A stretch of 64,000 nucleotides of DNA from Warburgia ugandensis (GCA_035236585.1 CP141135.1:61472190-61536189); one strand, 5' to 3'. Shown: positions 13,100-25,437, numbered from the stretch's first letter. Notes: generated by a model not told the origin, from the sequence alone. Numbers and translations are program-made.

Positions 13100-14150
13100 T
13101 ATCTCATCCTCTCTCCGGCCAGCCGACCCAGCCAGGGCTACCCTACGGCTTCACTACCACCCATCTCTCCACCTTGTTCACACCCTCGCCAGATCTCCCT
13201 TTTCCGGCAAGACCCATCTCCTTCACACCGTTCCCATCTTCTCTCACTTTATCACTAACCTTGGCTACACAATTTTTGCCCCAGTCACCCTTGTTCACCA
13301 ATCTCTACCAGTCGTTGATCTAGCACTACCCCAGGCCAAGCCGCACCCATCTCTCTCTCTCTCTCTCTTGCTCCCTCATTCACTCTCTCACCAGATTTCT
13401 CGTTCTCCGGCAAACCCATTTCCCATTGTCCCGCTCTCTGGCAAATTCCCTTTCCACTTTTCTGCTCTCCCCTACTCACCGTTTGATTCAGGAGAGAAAA
13501 CCCAACTCGGGTTTTCTCCCAACCCATCTTCTCCTGCGTTCCCACTTCTCTCTTCCCTCTTCTTCCTCCTTCTTTCCCCTCTTCTTCCTCCTCCTTTTTC
13601 TTTTTCTTTTCTTCTTCCCGTTTGATTTCCTCATTATTGTTCACGAACAGTACCGGGTACTATTCACGACACAGTACCCCCGTCTTGATTTTCTCAAAAG
13701 TTTTCTAGTTTTTTCGTTTAAAAACCAAAACCCCAAAAATTACAGTTATGCCCCTTGCAGATCTCTGAAATTCCAACTGTGTCCCCTATTTAATACCATT
13801 TGTGTCCTCATTTTAATTCCATTTGGGTCCCTAGTTTAATTCCATTTATATCCCTAACTAATATGGTTTTTACTTTATCTTTATTATGCCTATTCAAGGA
13901 CAGTGTTGTCCAGGACTGTTATTTAGCTTCATTTTCTGTTTTTCTTTTAGAATAAATAAGTCTATACATTCCAGCAATTAAATAAAGTTGAATTTTCTTT
14001 TATTGTTAGTTTATTTATGTTATTTTTATTTTTATTAATTAAAATTTGTGTAAACTCCACATTTAAGTCGAGTCCCCAAGGAAATCGACCCGGACTTGTA
14101 CTAGCTAGACTACAACAGCCGTGCACTTGCAGAAAACTCTCAACAATAAC
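12210..14150. mobile_element. Solo LTR of 1.93 kb with TSD ATAAC, inside a CACTA exon
   Basis: The unit 12215-14145 begins TGTTGAG and ends CTCAACA, perfect 7-bp inverted ends, and is flanked by ATAAC at 12210-12214 and 14146-14150. A TATA-like CTTATAAAGG near 12553 precedes a long pyrimidine-rich leader with CT microsatellites. The 3' end contains a GTCGA...CTTG...ACTACAACAG...GTGCACTTGC block typical of some gypsy LTR ends, and a related block occurs near 56360. No internal coding region is present. The long Ser-Leu or Arg-Glu frames here are translations of the CT repeat. Confidence 0.88.
12857..12944. repeat. (CT)n microsatellite
   Basis: About 88 bp of almost pure CT/TC dinucleotide inside the solo LTR. 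A second run of about 33 bp follows at 13063-13095 and a short one near 13350. Confidence 0.95.
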
Positions 14151-14245
14151 CTTTTTCATTGTTTTCGTCCTTTGCCATTTCTCTTTGGTGTAGTGCTCAT
14201 GTTGGCCTCTTGTTTGTGCTCTTTATCATGGCTGTATTTTTTAGT

Positions 14246-17200
14246 TTGATGTTCTTCTCGTTCCATCATTACTATAAAGAAGAACACATTGATATTAGAA
14301 CAATGACATAAAAATAGGCCATGTAAATTCATTTAAAGAAAATAAATCAACATGACATATGCGGCAATGAACCAAAAGCAAATCAAATAAAACATGGAAG
14401 AAAATAGGAACTTTCTAAAGTATAAAAAATTTTAAAATTAAAATTTCCTAAAACTAAACCTAGAAACTAATTTGCATAATTCTAAGTAAAGCAATGTTAA
14501 CTCGCATGATTCTAAGTAAATCAGGATATAAATAAAGCAATGTTAACTTGTATGATTCTAGCCATCACATAGCACATGTATATGTACATTTATTTGCACT
14601 CATATAAACATGACTAAAACAATTTAGCTTTATGTAAGCAACTACTACTGTTCGACAATCAAGAGATACATCTTAAACTATTTACTAGAAGGCTTGCATG
14701 TATGTCTTGTTGCGTCTTATTTGTGCCCATTTCTAAAAACGAATTGTAAATCATTCTTATCAAATTGATCAAGCATGTACTATGACGACCCATTGATTAG
14801 TTATGAGAAACACACATGTATTTGCTTCAATTTTTAATCCCTTTTAGTCCATCTATATTCTTAAGAATTTAGTTACCACTTGTCCTTAAGCACATACACA
14901 CACCCATCTTTTGTTTTTAAACATGTTTAGCTGAGATAGCATTTAAAAATCTTGAGTGTCATGTTTCTTTTCTAAATATCAATATTTTCAGAGAAATGAG
15001 GGCAACATTTCTACTGAAAATTTGGAAGAATCTTCATCCATTCATATAAACGTACAATATCTGACATATGTGGAAAATAAACCACAAGCAAATCAAATAA
15101 AGGATCCAAGATCATATAAGTCTGCTTAGTATAGATATTTGTAAGAGTAAGGGCTACAAATCCCATGGACCTTTCACTAGTCTTTAACTCGACTACTTCG
15201 AGTTCACTTCTCTTAGTGGGAAAGATGCATCCTACACTAAGTCTGTAACATAGCTTGCTAATGGTCATTCATAAGATTTCTAGAGGGTTGAACTTTTTCA
15301 TTCTAAACGACTATATGTATTTGGTTGATAGTAAGCTTCCAAAGTTTACTTGTGCCACAAAATATTGTAGAAACAGACTCCTATAGAACTAAAGAAATGT
15401 GATAACCAAAGAATTAATAAAACTGTAGTAATAAAAGAACTTTAAGCAAAATAAGATGATTAAATTATAAGGTGGGAAGTGTGTGTGTGTGTGCGCGCGC
15501 GCGCGTGTGCTTGTAAGTTTCTTTCTTCCTCTCTGTCTAATGATAAAACATAACCAACATGTAGTTCTTACAAATACTTGGAAAACTTTATAAGAACAAG
15601 AGAGTTATTGCTCAAATACAAAGAAGTTTGGAAGAAGAAGAATGCTCTCTCTCCAAAATAAAGCTCAAGTGTAAAGATTAGACAAAATGAAGTTAAGCTT
15701 AGTGTTTCTTCTTAGTTCCTTGTTTTGCTACCTTTGTTTGATTGTTTGTTTAATCTTTGATTCCATACTTTAGTTTCCTAGAGTTATTGTCTTGCTTTCT
15801 TTGATTCTTACCTCTTATTTTGTTCCTCAGAACCTTGAATCTAAAGGCTACAACTCTCTTGTAGTGATAACCAAGAGATCATAGTTCTTAGATTAAGTAC
15901 ATTGCCATCTTTCTCCTTAAATTTTCCTATCCATTTCATGCTTTCTTTTCTCATTTTTTTCCCCTTTCTTTTTCATATGCAACTTCGTTTTTTATATGCA
16001 TGTTCATTCCTGCTTGATATTTGGATGATTGAAGGTAGATTAGAAGTTGATTTTGGGGATTGTAATTAGTTCTAAGTAGGGTGCGCGCACCCCTTGGAGA
16101 GTGTGCATTACCCTTGTACCTTTATTCCTTCAATCAATGAAAAGTTTATGCTTCAATAATGAATTGCTCATAGTTATGGTTCTTTTGTTTGTTTTTAATT
16201 TACTTATTCATGGATATCAGTTGTTCCTTTTGAGCTCAATTACTTATGTTTCATCCTAGGTTAGTTACAATTGAATCTCATACAAATTAAACACTTGAAC
16301 CATATGCACAAACCCATGGTTCATGTGAACAGTTTTGAAGTGTTTCTCCTTAAAATTTTAGTTTGTTTTGGTTAGTTGTCCATGCATTCTATTCATATAT
16401 TATATCTAGGTTAATTTGCAACTTATTCCATGCTTTTAGATCTCATAATCATGTGCACCATGCTTTCCATTCTTGCCTCTAATTAATTGATTATCAATGT
16501 AATGAATCATTCACATTCCACACAATTAGTAAGGAATAATCTAGCACGATCATATAAACCAAATTATATATACCTTCAAATACTCATTTTTTACTTTTTG
16601 TCTTCTCTATCTTCATTCTATGCCTCAATATGGGTCTAATTGTAAAGCTTTCTATCATCCATTTTGTGTGGTATGTTATGAAGGATTATTCCATACAATT
16701 ATCAAGGAATAATCCAACATAATTGCATAACATGATTATATAAGCCTTGCCAGTTGTGGCCTTTATTTTGAATGTTTTTCATAAAGTATATGTATTGTTT
16801 TTAGCTTAGAGATGGATATCCTTCTACCAAATAAAGTTCTCCTTAAGGGGGTCAAAAATAGATTTAGTGGTTTAAGATTATATATGGTGAACTTTTACTA
16901 GTTTAATGTGGTAGAAAACATATCTTAATAGGTATATACATCAACATCATACTTGATAGTATTTTTCTTCTCCTTTGGTCCCTGTAGTTATACCATTTAT
17001 CATAATAAAACCTACTAGGAGAGCCTCTTCAATGTCCTCTTTAGCTAGTCCCTAAGTATATATATCTTTAAATCTTTAGGTACAAAATAGAGACAGTCCT
17101 TAAGTATACTAACAACAATCAAAGCTAAGGATATCAGAGACAAAACATGGCCTACTGGTAGAATGCATCTCATAGTAAAATAATCACGTCTCATCTACTC

Positions 17201-18344
17201 AAATCATGTTCATATATCCAAACGAAATCAGAAACATTCCAATCATAGTCATCCATGCACAAATCCATCAAAACCATGAACTAGATTCAGAAGATCAACC
17301 TGGAAAAGCTTTCTTTTTCTTTTTCTCCTCTTTCTTCTCCCCCTTCTTTTGTCAAATAGGGTTTTAGCACCAACATGGCTCTGGGCGTCATCAGCGGTGG
17401 CCTGGTCAGCCCTCTTTCTCCTCCTCTCTTCCTCTCCTTCTTCTCTTTCTTCTTCTTTTTCCTCTTTTTCTTCTCCTCTTTCTTATCCCCCTTCTTCCCA
17501 CCATCGGTTTTTTCTCACCTAAGTGCTAGTCTAGGCGTTGTCAAAGTCAAACATCATCGACAGCCTGAATTGTCCTCTTCTTCTATTCCTCTTTTTCTTC
17601 TTCTCTTTCTTGTCCCCTTTCTTCTCACTACTAGTTTTCCTTAGTGTGCACGTAGGTCTAGGCATCATCAATCAGCGTCAAATGGGTGTTATCAGCATCA
17701 AATGGGCACCATAAGTGACAATCCTCTCTTCTCTGTCCTTTCTTCTCTCTGACCAGCTCTGCTAGGTTTTTTCCTTTCCTGTCGGGCTTTTGAGAATAGA
17801 CTTGGTCTCTGTTCTTTTCGTTGACTAAGACTTTAGTGGGAGGGGGTGCCATTATTAAAATGACCCCCTCCTTTAGTTTATTAATAAATTTAACTTTTGA
17901 GAATTTTACTGTTAAAATTATATTGCCTTTACTACTTAATTATTTATTTATACAATTATAGCAAAAATATATATGAGAGCTACTCAATTCTGAAATTTTT
18001 GCAAGTGGGGCATATTATGTGAAATTACCAAATTGTCCTTTTTAAGAAAATCAAAAAGTATTTGTCCAAATTTCAATTTTAGCAAACTTAATATCATTGG
18101 AATTGTTTTTTTTGTTTTTAGTACAATCCAATATTGAGTTATTAACATTAGATTTGATGTCTATAAAAGTTTCTCTTTCTAGAACTTTAAAAATTGAGAA
18201 TTTCAAACTTATTCTCTTTTGACTCCGATTCCATATAGTTCAAAAATTTTGTACATTGCTATTTAAAAATCAAAGATGTTACATAATAATTAGCATAAAT
18301 TTGGTTGATCATTCTTGGTGTTAAATTTAATTGTACATAATGAA
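14246..18344. other. CACTA internal region without recognised gene
   Basis: No coding motif recognised. It contains a diverged short direct repeat (around 14350 and 15060, sharing AAGCAAATCAAATAAA), a GT/GC microsatellite near 15480-15506, and a perfect 14-bp palindrome GGGTGCGCGCACCC at 16079-16092. There is also a weak duplication about 173 bp apart (near 16518 and 16692, sharing AAGGAATAATC) and pyrimidine-rich tracts at 17300-17640. It may hold introns of the two transposon genes or older insertions. Confidence 0.45.
17300..17645. repeat. Pyrimidine-rich tract with internal duplication
   Basis: CTT/TTC-rich sequence in two similar blocks (17395-17520 and 17575-17645), each ending in an ACTAGT/CATCGG-TTTTCC-like stretch followed by GTCTAGGC. 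Frames across it are low-complexity Phe/Ser/Leu and not credible proteins. Confidence 0.5.
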
Positions 18345-18500
18345 GTCATTTAGTGTAAACAACTTTAATAGAGTCGTTTAATGATAAACGACTTTAAAAG
18401 TATATATTACTAAAGTCTTTGCTTTTAAAGTCATTTAGTACTAAACAACTTTAAAAGTAATAGACTTTGGAAGTCATTTACGCTAAATGACTTTATAAAT
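18345..18500. repeat. Internal cluster of CACTA palindromic repeats, 3' of the transposase
   Basis: Four dyads of the same family as the terminal arrays, for example AGTCGTTTAATGATAAACGAC and GTCATTTAGTACTAAAC. They lie just beyond the 3' end of the minus-strand TNP2 gene. Confidence 0.8.
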
Positions 18501-18713
18501 TATTTTTAATTCAAATTATATATATTATGTTGGTACTTTACAATATCTAACAATTAATACACAATGAAACCTATTTTTTATAATAGTCAACATTGGATTC
18601 ATGCATTCTTTATACACATATAGCTCATGACAAAAGAGCTAATTATATATATGGAAATATATATATATATATATATATATTACAACTCACTAATACAATC
18701 CACATACCCCCAT

Positions 18714-21700
18714 CTAAACATAGTTTTCAAACATAAGCACCCCCTCACCATTGTCATGCACATAATCCTCATTCTCACCTAGGACTACTTCGATTGATGT
18801 GATTGTTTTGGTACTAGAAGTGTAATCTATTTCAATATCTCCTAAGTCATCTTCATCATAAAAATCCCTTGAATAGAATGATAAAACAGTTGACCATGAC
18901 TTATCACGTTCGTCTTGCACATAAAACACTTTTTGCTTAAGATGCAAAATAAATTGATTGTTTTTATAGCTGATCCTGTTGAGGTCAACCAATGTCAATC
19001 GAAGGGCATCAATTTTGATGCTGTCTTTGTTGTGTTCCACCTAATAGCACTTAAACACAACCACAATTCTAAAAATATAATCCAATGCCCATATCTCTCT
19101 TATAACCCCGTAATAAATATCATCTACCACTATTGGTTTGTTATCCGTTGAATTGGAAAAGAATATAACATTGGCAACTAAGCTAACTCCACCATTCTGT
19201 TGCACTATTGAGTTATCACAGTTTTTTGTGTAAAAGAAATAACCATTGATGGCATATCCGGCATATTTTATTACTTCTAGTTGGAGTCCCATTGCCATCT
19301 AGCCCAAGGTTTTAGATAAACCGTTTCCTACTACTTCTCATTGATCTTGAATCTGTGTATACACATATTAAGAAGGATATGAGATTATTGCCATTAAGTA
19401 AGATTGTGCACGCACACACGCACACACATAATGTATAGTTTATTAATATTAAGGGAGAATTCTTTCATTTACCTTCTTATGGAGCCAAGTATTGAAAGTG
19501 CACCAATGTTCAAATTGTAGCCACTTCTGTTTCTTTACGTAACTTGGATTCTTTGCCTTGAGTAAATTCATGTGTTGATTACACACACACACACACACAC
19601 ACAAATTAATGGAGTGATCAAAGAAAATATAACCATCAATAATTAAATTTTACCTAAGTGCATGATTAACTTACTCAATGTATGTTTGGAGTTCATCAAT
19701 ATTTAACAAAACATAAAGATGAACATGGCCTCGCTCTTTATAGTCAACAGTGGATACACAACCACTCGATAGAGGTTCGACAACCTTGGAATCATGAAAT
19801 GCAATTGATTATTTCTTTCTTGGGATTCCAATCACATCCACTCTTGAAAAGTATATGCGAAACTCTATTGCTTCCTTTGCAATATAACATTCGACTATAC
19901 ATCCCTCTAGTCAGTTGTGATTACGTACATACCCTTTTAAAATTTTCATGTACCTATCAAACAGGTATATTCATCGTAAGTAAACTAGCCCACAAAGTTT
20001 GACCTCATCAATGATGTGTATTGTTAAGTGTACCATGATGTTAAAAAATGATGATAAGAAGTTTGTCTCAAGCTCACATAAATTTGTCACTATATAACCT
20101 TAAATTTCTTGTAATTTTGAAACATCAACCACCTTCTAGCACAAAGCATTAAAGAAGTAGAATAATTTTATAATAGCTCCCATAACTTTGTCTGATAACA
20201 CCAAAGGTATTGCTACCGGTAGGAGTTGTTGCATCAATGCATGGCAATCATAGAACTTCATCGCCAACAATTTCATCTCTTCCATAGAGACAATGATTTT
20301 AAAGTTTGAAGAGTAGCCACCTAGGACTTTGAGCTTGGACAAAATTTTACACATTATTCTCCTCTCTTCTCTACTGAGGGTATAATTTGCCTTAGGCACG
20401 TATGTACCTCAACGGCCCTTATTCTCTAGATGCAACCTCCCCTTCAAGCCCATCTTTGTAAGACCCATTCAAGCTACAAGTCCATCCTTTATTTTTCTTA
20501 GGATATTAAGTAAGTTACTGATCAAGCTTTGACACGCGATCTTCTCAATGTGCATGACATTAAGCACATACCATAGATGCAGTGATTTTCAGTATGTCAG
20601 CCGAAAGAATAGTGATTTTTTCTTCCAATAACTTCTACAATTACTCTCACCTATATCTTTACGTGATTTCTTCTTTCTCCATAAGATATTAATATCTTCA
20701 ACCTATTCCAATACTTGTCATCTTGTCAACATATGAGGAGGTGTCTTTGTTTCTACACTACTGTTAAATTCTCCACTCTTAAAATGATATGGATGGTCTC
20801 TGTGCAACCATCTCCTCTGCCCAAGGAATGTCATTTTCCTGCCTTGTTTAAGTCGTACAGCACATGTTTGATCATTATGGATAGGACAAGCATTTTATCC
20901 CTTCAAGTTGCATCCAAACAAATTATCATATGCAAGGAAGTCGCTTATTGTCCACAATAGTATAGCCTTTAGGCTGAACGACTCTTTCTTGTATGTGTCA
21001 TATGTTTCAACACCTACGTCCCATAATATCTCAAGATCATTGATCAAGGGAGATAAGTACACGCCCATGTCATTTCCTAGTTGCTTTGGAATCAATATCA
21101 ACATAGTTAACATCAAGAACTTCTTCATGCACAAAAATGGTGGGAGATTGTAACAAACTAATATAATGAGCCAACAACTATACTTGTTGCTCATATAACC
21201 ATAAGGATTAATCCCATCTGCAGATAATACAAGTTGTAGGTTTCTAGGTTCTTCATCAAAATTAGGCCACATGAAGTCTACAAGCTTCCATACTGGGCTA
21301 TTTGTTGCATGGCGTGAAAAGCTATTAAATACTCTATCTTTGGCATGCATACTAGTTTCTTTGCTATTTTTGTTATACAGAACATTCTTTTGAACCTTAG
21401 AATAGGGAAAAGTACCATAGAACCTTTACAGGAACATATATAATTGTCTCAGTTGAATTCTTCTTTAACTTCCATCTTAACTGTCCACAAAGTGGGGCAT
21501 ATAGTTTTATCCTTATGCTCCTTCCTATACAAGGTGCAATTATTGCTGCACACATGTATCTTCTCATACTTCAACTCTAGTACAGTTAGGATTTTCTTTG
21601 CCTCCCATGTAGAACTCACCAATTTATTATGCTTTGGTAGCATCTTACCCACTACTTTTAAGACTTCTATAAAACCGTGATTTGAAAAACCAAATCTTGA

Positions 21701-22150
21701 TTTCACGTTGTAAAGTTCTACTATTGCAAACAGCTTGATATAATCTTTACACTCAGGGTACAACGGTTCATCGGCTTCCTCTAATGTAGCATGAAATTTT
21801 TCAAGGTCATACTAAAAGTCATCATATGCATTTCAAAACATTGGTATAGTTGTACTATCTCCAAAACTTCCTACAATGTCTTGATCATATCTTCCAAGCC
21901 TTGTCAAGAGCCTATGCTGAAGTTCTTCTCCATGCCAAATCCATGAGTGATAGCTTTCATCGATTCTATTTAAGCACAAGTGTTCTCTCAACACCCCTAC
22001 AATTACTTTTTTCAAGTTTACACATTTTGAGCATGGACAACACATGCGATTACGGTCAACACATGCCCTAAGTACGAACTCTATGAAATTTTTTGTTCCC
22101 TCCTCATATTCTTTTGATGTTCTTGTCGCAGTCATCCAAGCATATTTATC
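18714..22150 (-). pseudogene. CACTA TNP2-type transposase, decayed
   Basis: Reading the minus strand from about 22150 leftwards: a transposase-associated N-terminal domain (WMTATRTSKEYEEGTKNFIE, then CPCSKC and a HSWIWHGE motif; 22150-21830); the TNP2 catalytic region (LYPECKDYIKL, TWEAKKILTVLEL, CSNNCTLYRKEH, then LVLSADGINPYGYMSNKYS and FLAYDNLFG; 21765-20895); a DUF4218-like part (NVMHIEKIACQSL, YTLSREERRIMCKILSKLKV, YDCHALMQQLLPVAIP, IMVHLTIHIIDEVKLCGLVY; 20590-19880); and a DUF4216-like C-terminus (YAINGYFFYTKN, DDIYYGVIREIWALDY, FYVQDERDKSWSTV; 19298-18714). Domain order is that of intact CACTA transposases. Stops and frameshifts break it in several places, some of which may be introns. 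It would catalyse cut-and-paste transposition if intact. Confidence 0.88.
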
Positions 22151-22609
22151 TATTATCACAAGAAATTGAAGCAAATCTATGTGAAGACTTGTTAGACATG
22201 AAAAGATTAGGTTAGGTATTTTACCAAACACTAGGTATACAAGAATTACAAGTACTTGAAATAACAACATTTCAAGTAATTTTTCAATTAATAATGAAAA
22301 AAAGCAAAATACGATAGACACATTCAAAAACAAAATTAACTTTAAAAAGAAAATTTTCTAACCCATAACCTTGTAAAAATTCTTCAAATTTGCATAGTAC
22401 ACATGAGACAAATAAAGAGATACTAACCATCACTCAAAAATCAATATCGACCACAAATTTATGAATGTTGTTCCAATTCATAGCTAGGATTTTGTTGAGG
22501 ATAAACAAATAGAAATTTGACGTAGTTTTTGAGTATAGATCATGAACAAAGTAAAAAAAAGTATGACAGAAGCTACTAAATAATTCTGAAGACAGACTCC
22601 TAAATTGAA

Positions 22610-22680
22610 GTTGTTTATTGTAAATGACTTTAAAAGTCCACATTTTTAAAGTCATTTGCAGCAAACGACGTTAAAATTTT
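22610..22680. repeat. Internal CACTA palindromic repeats upstream of TNP2
   Basis: Two dyads (GAAGTTGTTTATTGTAAATGACTT and AAAGTCATTTGCAGCAAACGAC) about 460 bp upstream of the transposase N-terminus on its coding strand. Position suggests a promoter-proximal regulatory role; this is inference. Confidence 0.65.
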
Positions 22681-23419
22681 CACTTTAAATATATATTTAT
22701 TTGATTTTTGTAAATTACAATATCTCACATAAATACACAATAAAATCGATTTTACAAACAAAAAAAATATAATATATATACATGAACAAATAGGTGAACA
22801 AAGAAATCAAATTATTTTTTATTACATCCAATGTTACACATATCAAATGTTATATATTATTAGATCTTATTAATACAAGATCAAAGAGCAAATATGCTCT
22901 TTTTCATTAAAATCTAACTCCTAGTATTCATGTGACACAATTCTATGGAGGGAGAGTGTCCTACAATTTTTTCGGCCAAAAGTTGATGGTATTACCACCA
23001 CTCTTCATGAAACCCTAATTTTGGATGAGAACCACAAGTTATAATGTTCTCCCTTTCTCCAATAGTAAGGGTTAAAGACATAAGCAGTTGTTATTTGTAA
23101 TGAAATTATACAATTTTTGCAAAATTTGAGTGATCTAACACACTTCTTAACCCCATCATCTGTAATGAGAAAACCCACATGATCTACAAAATGAAAACAG
23201 AAATAGTTAGTAATAAGAAAGCAATTTATGTTCAAAAGAAGTTATGGTTTACTTATAGTTTTTTCATGGCACAAATAGTCAAAATATTTAAAATGGAAAG
23301 CAAGAAGAGAAAAAAAAGAGAAACATAAGGACTAGAGGAGGAAGCTATCATGCCACCTGTGAGAAGAAGATGATACAAAAAAAAATGATATGTGGTCGAC
23401 TATTTATAAATAAACAAGT
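22681..23419. other. CACTA 5' flank of TNP2, no gene recognised
   Basis: AT-rich sequence between TNP2 and the right subterminal array. Short minus-strand frames show no known motif. It may be the transposase promoter and leader. Confidence 0.4.
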
Positions 23420-23994
23420 ACTTTAGAAGTTGTTTAGTACTGAACAACTTTAAAAAACAATACCTTTTGAAGTTGTTTAGTAGTAAACAATTTCAAAAGC
23501 ATAAGCGGGAATAGACTTTTAAAGTCATCTGACTCAAACGACTTCAAAGGTCATTGATAGTTGAAGTCATTTAGAGTCAAATGACTTTAAAGTCCATTCC
23601 CAAGTAAAAATAATCTTTGCACAAAATTTATTGGTATACTTTTGAAGTCACTTAGTCTAAACGATTTCAAAAGTTGACTTCAAAAGTTATTGACTTTTAA
23701 AATCGCTTAACTTAAACAACTTCAAAGTTATTGACTTTTAAAGTAGTTTAGTTCTAAACAACTTCAAAAGTCAATAACTTTTGAAGTCATTTAGAACTAA
23801 ACAAATTTAAAAGTCCTTCCCACAAAAAATTTCCACTTCACACCAAACTTTAAAGTCATTTACAACTAAACAACTTCTTAAGTCTATATTTTTAAAGTCA
23901 GTTATTTCTAACTGACTTGTAAAATATTTACGAAGTCGGTAGTCAATATAATGACTTCTTTATGCCAACTTTAAAAGCCTCATGTGTAGTAGTG
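23420..23994. repeat. Right subterminal palindromic repeat array of the CACTA element
   Basis: About ten dyads of roughly 35 bp, with half-sites CTTTTGAAGTCATTTAG and CTAAACAACTTCAAAAG, near 23427, 23462, 23517, 23559, 23640, 23694, 23734, 23779, 23850 and 23895. They end at the terminal TAGTAGTG. Confidence 0.88.
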
Positions 23995-24699
23995 AATTGT
24001 CTCTTATATATAAAGCAAGGTGGACCACCTAATGGGTACCTACAACCAAAAGATCAAAATCATATATTTCAAATCAATATCAGATAATTTGCATACTTTA
24101 TACAAAATTATGTATCTCAAGTATTCATTTCAAATTATTGAAATCACGTATATACAAATCACATTTTTCTCATGTCTTACTAGTAAGGTAAACATTTGAA
24201 TATCTTATAACAGAATGATTCACCATTCTATCAAAATCAGTATATGTATTATCAATTTAAAACCATATATCAAGCTTGCCCCATATAAGAATGTATGTTT
24301 TCAAAATATAAGAAACATACAGTAAATCATGGATCTACGTGAAAATTATATACACGCAAATAACATGGATGAAAAAATACCAACATAGAATGCACGACAA
24401 TCAAATAATTTGTATTATTCAATTATTTAAAACTAAGAAATTTTTAATAAAGTTGATGAATGTGAAAAATCCATATGACAAATAGATGTTAAAACTACCT
24501 ATCTCCTATGACGCTATTTAAGTTTTAGTTGTATCTTCCTTCAACTAGGATCTTAAATCACCTTTATAATTTTTGTAGGGGCCCACATATTGTGTGTGTG
24601 TGTGTGTGTGTCCTATTATTAGTTCTAATTCTTGTGTTTACGTTGGATACTAATGAGTTTTACTTGATAATCAGCATATAGAACAGATCTTGTATAAGT

Positions 24700-24984
24700 A
24701 AGGTTGTGTTTGTAATGGAGCTCCACGAATACTTGACTAGAACAAGAGAAAATCTTGTACACGTCCAAACTCAATCAGTAAATGAATATTGAAACTACAT
24801 AGCAAACTTGAAACACCTAGATCAAACTCAAAACTTAAAATAAAATAAAATAAATAAATGTAAATAAGGAATCACATCTCAAGTTTTTTATTAGAAAAGA
24901 AAAAAAGGAAACAAAAATCACTTCTCTATTTTCTCTGGTTCCCTGTCTTCATATTGAGTAAGTACTATTAGATTTTTTACGTGC

Positions 24985-25026
<42 letters not shown>

Positions 25027-25383
25027 GATAATAATTGTATATCATACGCTATCATATAGGTTTGGCCTAAATTAAAATGATCTAATAAGTTTTAAGGTTA
25101 AATGGGCCATAGTCATCTCAAAAGGTATGGGTTTTATTATGTGTAGATACCTAATATCTTGTTTCTAATTTATGATGGGCGATAATTAGAAATAAGAGAA
25201 GTATATGCAGTTATAAATGGTTATGGTCCCCAAATTATACATATGATTCTTTTCTAATATCCCATCATCAGAAAAGAGAGAACACAATCTCCAGGAAATT
25301 CATACGCATCAATTTGGAAGATTAGGAACCGCAAGACTTAAGAATCACATCTAGTTTCATGGATTCAAGTACGCTTCCACATC

Positions 25384-25437
<54 letters not shown>

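Larger units (their letters stand above)
11070..14245 (-). pseudogene. CACTA second gene: transposase-24 (PTTA/En_Spm)-like, broken, interrupted by a solo LTR
   Basis: Minus-strand fragments in order resemble the plant transposase family 24 (PTTA). Segment 14245-14151 continues across the LTR insertion into 12214-12020, reading ...KVIKRKFRGINETIQYNN.... Next come 11940-11720 (GEQWGKWKNYLVSNYIASYV, then FIDKEVWNAFVQ), 11640-11530 (HHHLSRLSYARLEECK), 11440-11340 (ETAEPIDRSIL, a stop, then KMTHSVGRTGNKFSDEST) and 11258-11070 (NKDHPSQVRGMG). These regions could be exons separated by introns, but at least one in-frame stop and the LTR make the gene non-functional. In related elements this second product binds the subterminal repeats (family knowledge). 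Family assignment is by pattern recognition only. Confidence 0.7.
7876..23994 (-). mobile_element. Complete CACTA (En/Spm-like) DNA transposon, 16.1 kb
   Basis: The left end begins CACTACTAAACAGGGAGC at 7876. The right end, read on the opposite strand from 23994, begins CACTACTACACATGAGGC. The first 30 positions of the two ends match at 24. The element is flanked by AAT at 7873-7875 and 23995-23997, the 3-bp target duplication expected for CACTA elements. Inside are a TNP2-type transposase (18714-22150) and a transposase-24/PTTA-like second gene (about 11070-14245), both read on the minus strand. Arrays of palindromic subterminal repeats lie at both ends. Both genes carry stops and frameshifts, so this copy should be non-autonomous although its ends look usable. 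A solo LTR lies inside it. Confidence 0.9.

Noticed and set aside
12438-13107. Long Ser-Leu and Arg-Glu frames around the CT tract
   Set aside because: They are translations of a dinucleotide repeat and pyrimidine-rich LTR leader; no conserved domain and all strands open equally.
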